Source: Klebsiella oxytoca | GTDB taxonomy: Bacteria; Pseudomonadota; Gammaproteobacteria; Enterobacterales; Enterobacteriaceae | NCBI RefSeq assembly: GCF_009707385.1 | Contig: NZ_CP046115.1 | Location: forward strand, 682,001 to 746,000 | DNA length: 64,000 bases | Reading direction: 5' to 3' | Shown here: positions 62,427 to 64,000 of the stretch, piece by piece | Position numbering within the stretch: the stretch's first letter is position 1 | Layout of the letters: each line of letters starts with the position of its first letter | The notes under the pieces: generated by a model | Database searches by the model: none | What the model saw: only the letters and a program-made list of their open reading frames with translations | Told to the model about the DNA's origin: nothing | Translations under genes and position numbers: made by a program

Positions 62427-63641
62427 TCAGAACAGAGTATCCAGCTCTTCCAGCACGTTATACTGGTCATCTACCAGCAGCAGCGTTTTCCATTTATCAA
62501 ACGTCAGGCACGGGTGCGAGGTGCCAAACACCAGAATATCGCCGACCTGCACGTCGCTGCCAGGTTCGAGGCGCAGCATACAGTGCTGATCCATAATCCC
62601 CACGCTCTCGATCCCCTCTGCGGAGAGCTGCGCGCCGTGGCGATACCGGGCGATGGGCTGCGGCAACCCGGCATCGAAGGCGCAGTCGCGCTTGCCGAAG
62701 TTAACCACCGCGCGATCTTCTTCCGGCACCGACTGGACCATCGCCATCAGCTCCAGCGCCGAGGTTAAATCACCGCCTAGATCGCAGGCGATCGGATCGC
62801 GGGCCACCAGCGCTTTTTGCGCGATATCGTATATGCCCCGATCGTGGGTAATATAGCAGCCGGGGCGGATAACGATTCGGCAGCGCGCCGGTTTCTGTGC
62901 CGCCAGCCAGATATTGCATACCACGTCATACCAGACGGTACCCGCGCCGGTGAGGATAAACTCGCCCTCAACCAGCGGCTCCATCCGGCAGGCCAAATCG
63001 GCGGCCTGGCGCAGCAGAGCCTCCACCTGCGGCTGCGGATCGTCGCCGTGCAAAACTCCCTCATACAGCTCAAGGCCGCGCAGTTTCAGGCCCGGAAGTT
63101 CCGCGACGGTATGGGCCAGGGTCAGGGCATCATCCACGCTGCGGCAGCCGCAGCGTCCGCCGCTGACACCCAGCTCAATCAGCACGTCCAGCGTTTGCTG
63201 CCTTTCGCTGAAAAAGGCTGACAGCGCGCGTGCATTGGCGAGGCTATCGATGCAGCAGATAAAATCGGCTTTGCGATAGTGCGCTTTCAGGCGCGATATT
63301 GCCTGCATATTGGCCCTGCCGACCAGCTGATTAACCATTAACACCCGTTCAACGCCGCTGGCCATCGCCGCGCTGGCCTGCCAGGCGCTGCCCACGCCGA
63401 TCCCCCATGCGCCCTCCCGTATCTGCGCCTGAAAAATCCACGGCGTCATCGTTGTTTTACCGTGCGGCGCCAGCGACACGCCGTGCGCGTCGGCATAGCG
63501 CTGCATCCAGGCGATGTTATTTTCCAGCGCCGTTTTTTTCAGCAGCGCGGCGGGGAGGCAGACGTCCTCCGCCAGCAGATTTGCCGGTGCCGACATGACG
63601 GCGGCTTTATGAGGAATAAGCGTAGATGAATGGTATTTCAT
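62427..63641 (-). CDS. DSD1/D-threonine-aldolase-like PLP enzyme (D-amino acid deaminase type)
   Basis: Fold-type III PLP enzyme, 404 residues. The PLP lysine is in LAPHGKTTMTP (about 58-68). The alanine-racemase-like barrel continues with ELGVSGGRCGC and TGAGTVWYDVV. A C-terminal beta domain holds the zinc ligands of this family (MDQHCML and SHPCLTFDKW). Likely substrates are D-serine, D-threonine or related D-amino acids. It is divergent from an amidohydrolase gene that may release D-amino acids. Confidence 0.85.
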   Translation of the reverse strand: MKYHSSTLIPHKAAVMSAPANLLAEDVCLPAALLKKTALENNIAWMQRYADAHGVSLAPHGKTTMTPWIFQAQIREGAWGIGVGSAWQASAAMASGVERVLMVNQLVGRANMQAISRLKAHYRKADFICCIDSLANARALSAFFSERQQTLDVLIELGVSGGRCGCRSVDDALTLAHTVAELPGLKLRGLELYEGVLHGDDPQPQVEALLRQAADLACRMEPLVEGEFILTGAGTVWYDVVCNIWLAAQKPARCRIVIRPGCYITHDRGIYDIAQKALVARDPIACDLGGDLTSALELMAMVQSVPEEDRAVVNFGKRDCAFDAGLPQPIARYRHGAQLSAEGIESVGIMDQHCMLRLEPGSDVQVGDILVFGTSHPCLTFDKWKTLLLVDDQYNVLEELDTLF

Positions 63642-63842
63642 AACATAATCCTTTTGGGTTTTTATGATCGAATTTAAGCTGGTATCAATTTTAATATTTT
63701 GAAAAATATAATTTTTATATGTTATTCATGTATTTTTTGAATAAAAGTATCAAAAATAGATCTGGTTTTTGCGTAGTTTTCCACTGTTTTTATGCCTTGT
63801 AAATGGTTAACTTGTCGGCAGAGTTGAAAGGGAGTAAATGCG

Positions 63843-64000
63843 ATGAAAGTTAACTGGCTTTTCAAAAACGTCACGGTCATTGACGGCAGCGGAGGACCGC
63901 AGTTTCGCGGCGACGTGGCGGTGAAAGGCGATCGGATTGTTGATATAGCCCCGGCGTTGAACCTGGAGGCAGAACAGGTGATTGACGGGCAGGGGCGCGT
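63843..64000 (+). CDS. Amidohydrolase, probable N-acyl-D-amino-acid deacylase (N-terminus only, runs off window)
   Basis: ATG 63843 after GGGAGTAAATGCG begins MKVNWLFKNVTVIDGSGGP and continues VAVKGDRIVDIAPAL...VIDGQGRV, the small N-terminal beta-sandwich start of the D-aminoacylase / dihydroorotase-like amidohydrolases. The metal-binding HxH lies beyond the edge. With the divergent DSD1-like gene it suggests D-amino acid salvage. The 201-base gap before it (63642-63842) is AT-rich with no site I can assign. Confidence 0.75.
   Translation, partial: MKVNWLFKNVTVIDGSGGPQFRGDVAVKGDRIVDIAPALNLEAEQVIDGQGR

Overview
The window is chromosomal DNA of an enterobacterium, most likely an indole-positive Klebsiella (K. 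oxytoca complex) or Raoultella. The grounds are a tryptophanase operon, a chromosomal fosA overlapping a LysR gene, a type II choline TMA-lyase microcompartment locus, the complete hpa (4-hydroxyphenylacetate) cluster, and a long stretch that follows the E. coli yji region (yjiR, yjiS, yjiG, yjiH, yjiL, yjiM, yjiN, mdtM, yjiA, yjiX, btsT). Species rank is inferred. No rRNA, tRNA, CRISPR array, intact transposase or prophage was seen.

Layout. 0-4 kb: on the minus strand, tnaC, tnaA, an Mtr-like tryptophan permease, then a second tryptophanyl-tRNA synthetase gene that runs off the left edge. The synthetase gene has its own tandem-Trp leader peptide and a textbook 1:2 / 2:3 / 3:4 attenuator. Free Trp (through TnaC) and charged tRNA-Trp (through the new leader) therefore appear to be sensed in one gene string. 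4-15 kb: a GRM2 choline-degradation microcompartment operon (three BMC-H genes, acylating aldehyde dehydrogenase, BMC vertex protein, alcohol dehydrogenase, CutC, CutD, extended BMC-H, PduL-type phosphotransacylase, a flavoprotein-like cargo candidate, paired SMR transporters). 15-20 kb: a membrane-bound CadC-like regulator with a FidL-like partner, TetR, an NAD(P)H oxidoreductase, LysR and FosA.

20-27 kb: permease and formamidase, then a decayed counterpart of the E. coli immigration control region: orphan symE, an AT-rich membrane-protein gene, and an hsdR 3' remnant joined directly to a fic remnant. yjiR (MocR) and yjiS follow. 27-36 kb: MarR and an HlyD/DUF2955 efflux pair; LysR and yjiH-yjiG-M20 peptidase; yjiM-yjiL-DUF3343, a 2-hydroxyacyl-CoA-dehydratase-like / double-cubane-type system. 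36-50 kb: LysR, dicarboxylate/amino-acid symporter and cystathionine beta-lyase; mdtM, yjiN, a LysE exporter with AraC; an Rpn nuclease; sad; yjiA-yjiX; btsT.

50-62 kb: hpaBC, hpaA, hpaX, hpaI, H, F, D, E, G2, G1 and divergent hpaR form a full route from 4-hydroxyphenylacetate through homoprotocatechuate to central metabolism, with hpaG split into two overlapping genes. The right edge holds a D-amino-acid (DSD1-like) enzyme gene divergent from a truncated amidohydrolase gene. Intergenic space is unusually rich in REP/BIME arrays (4 x 115 bp, 6 x 90 bp), a 4 x 39 bp tandem repeat, and a multi-hairpin element present in two clear copies plus a minimal relative.
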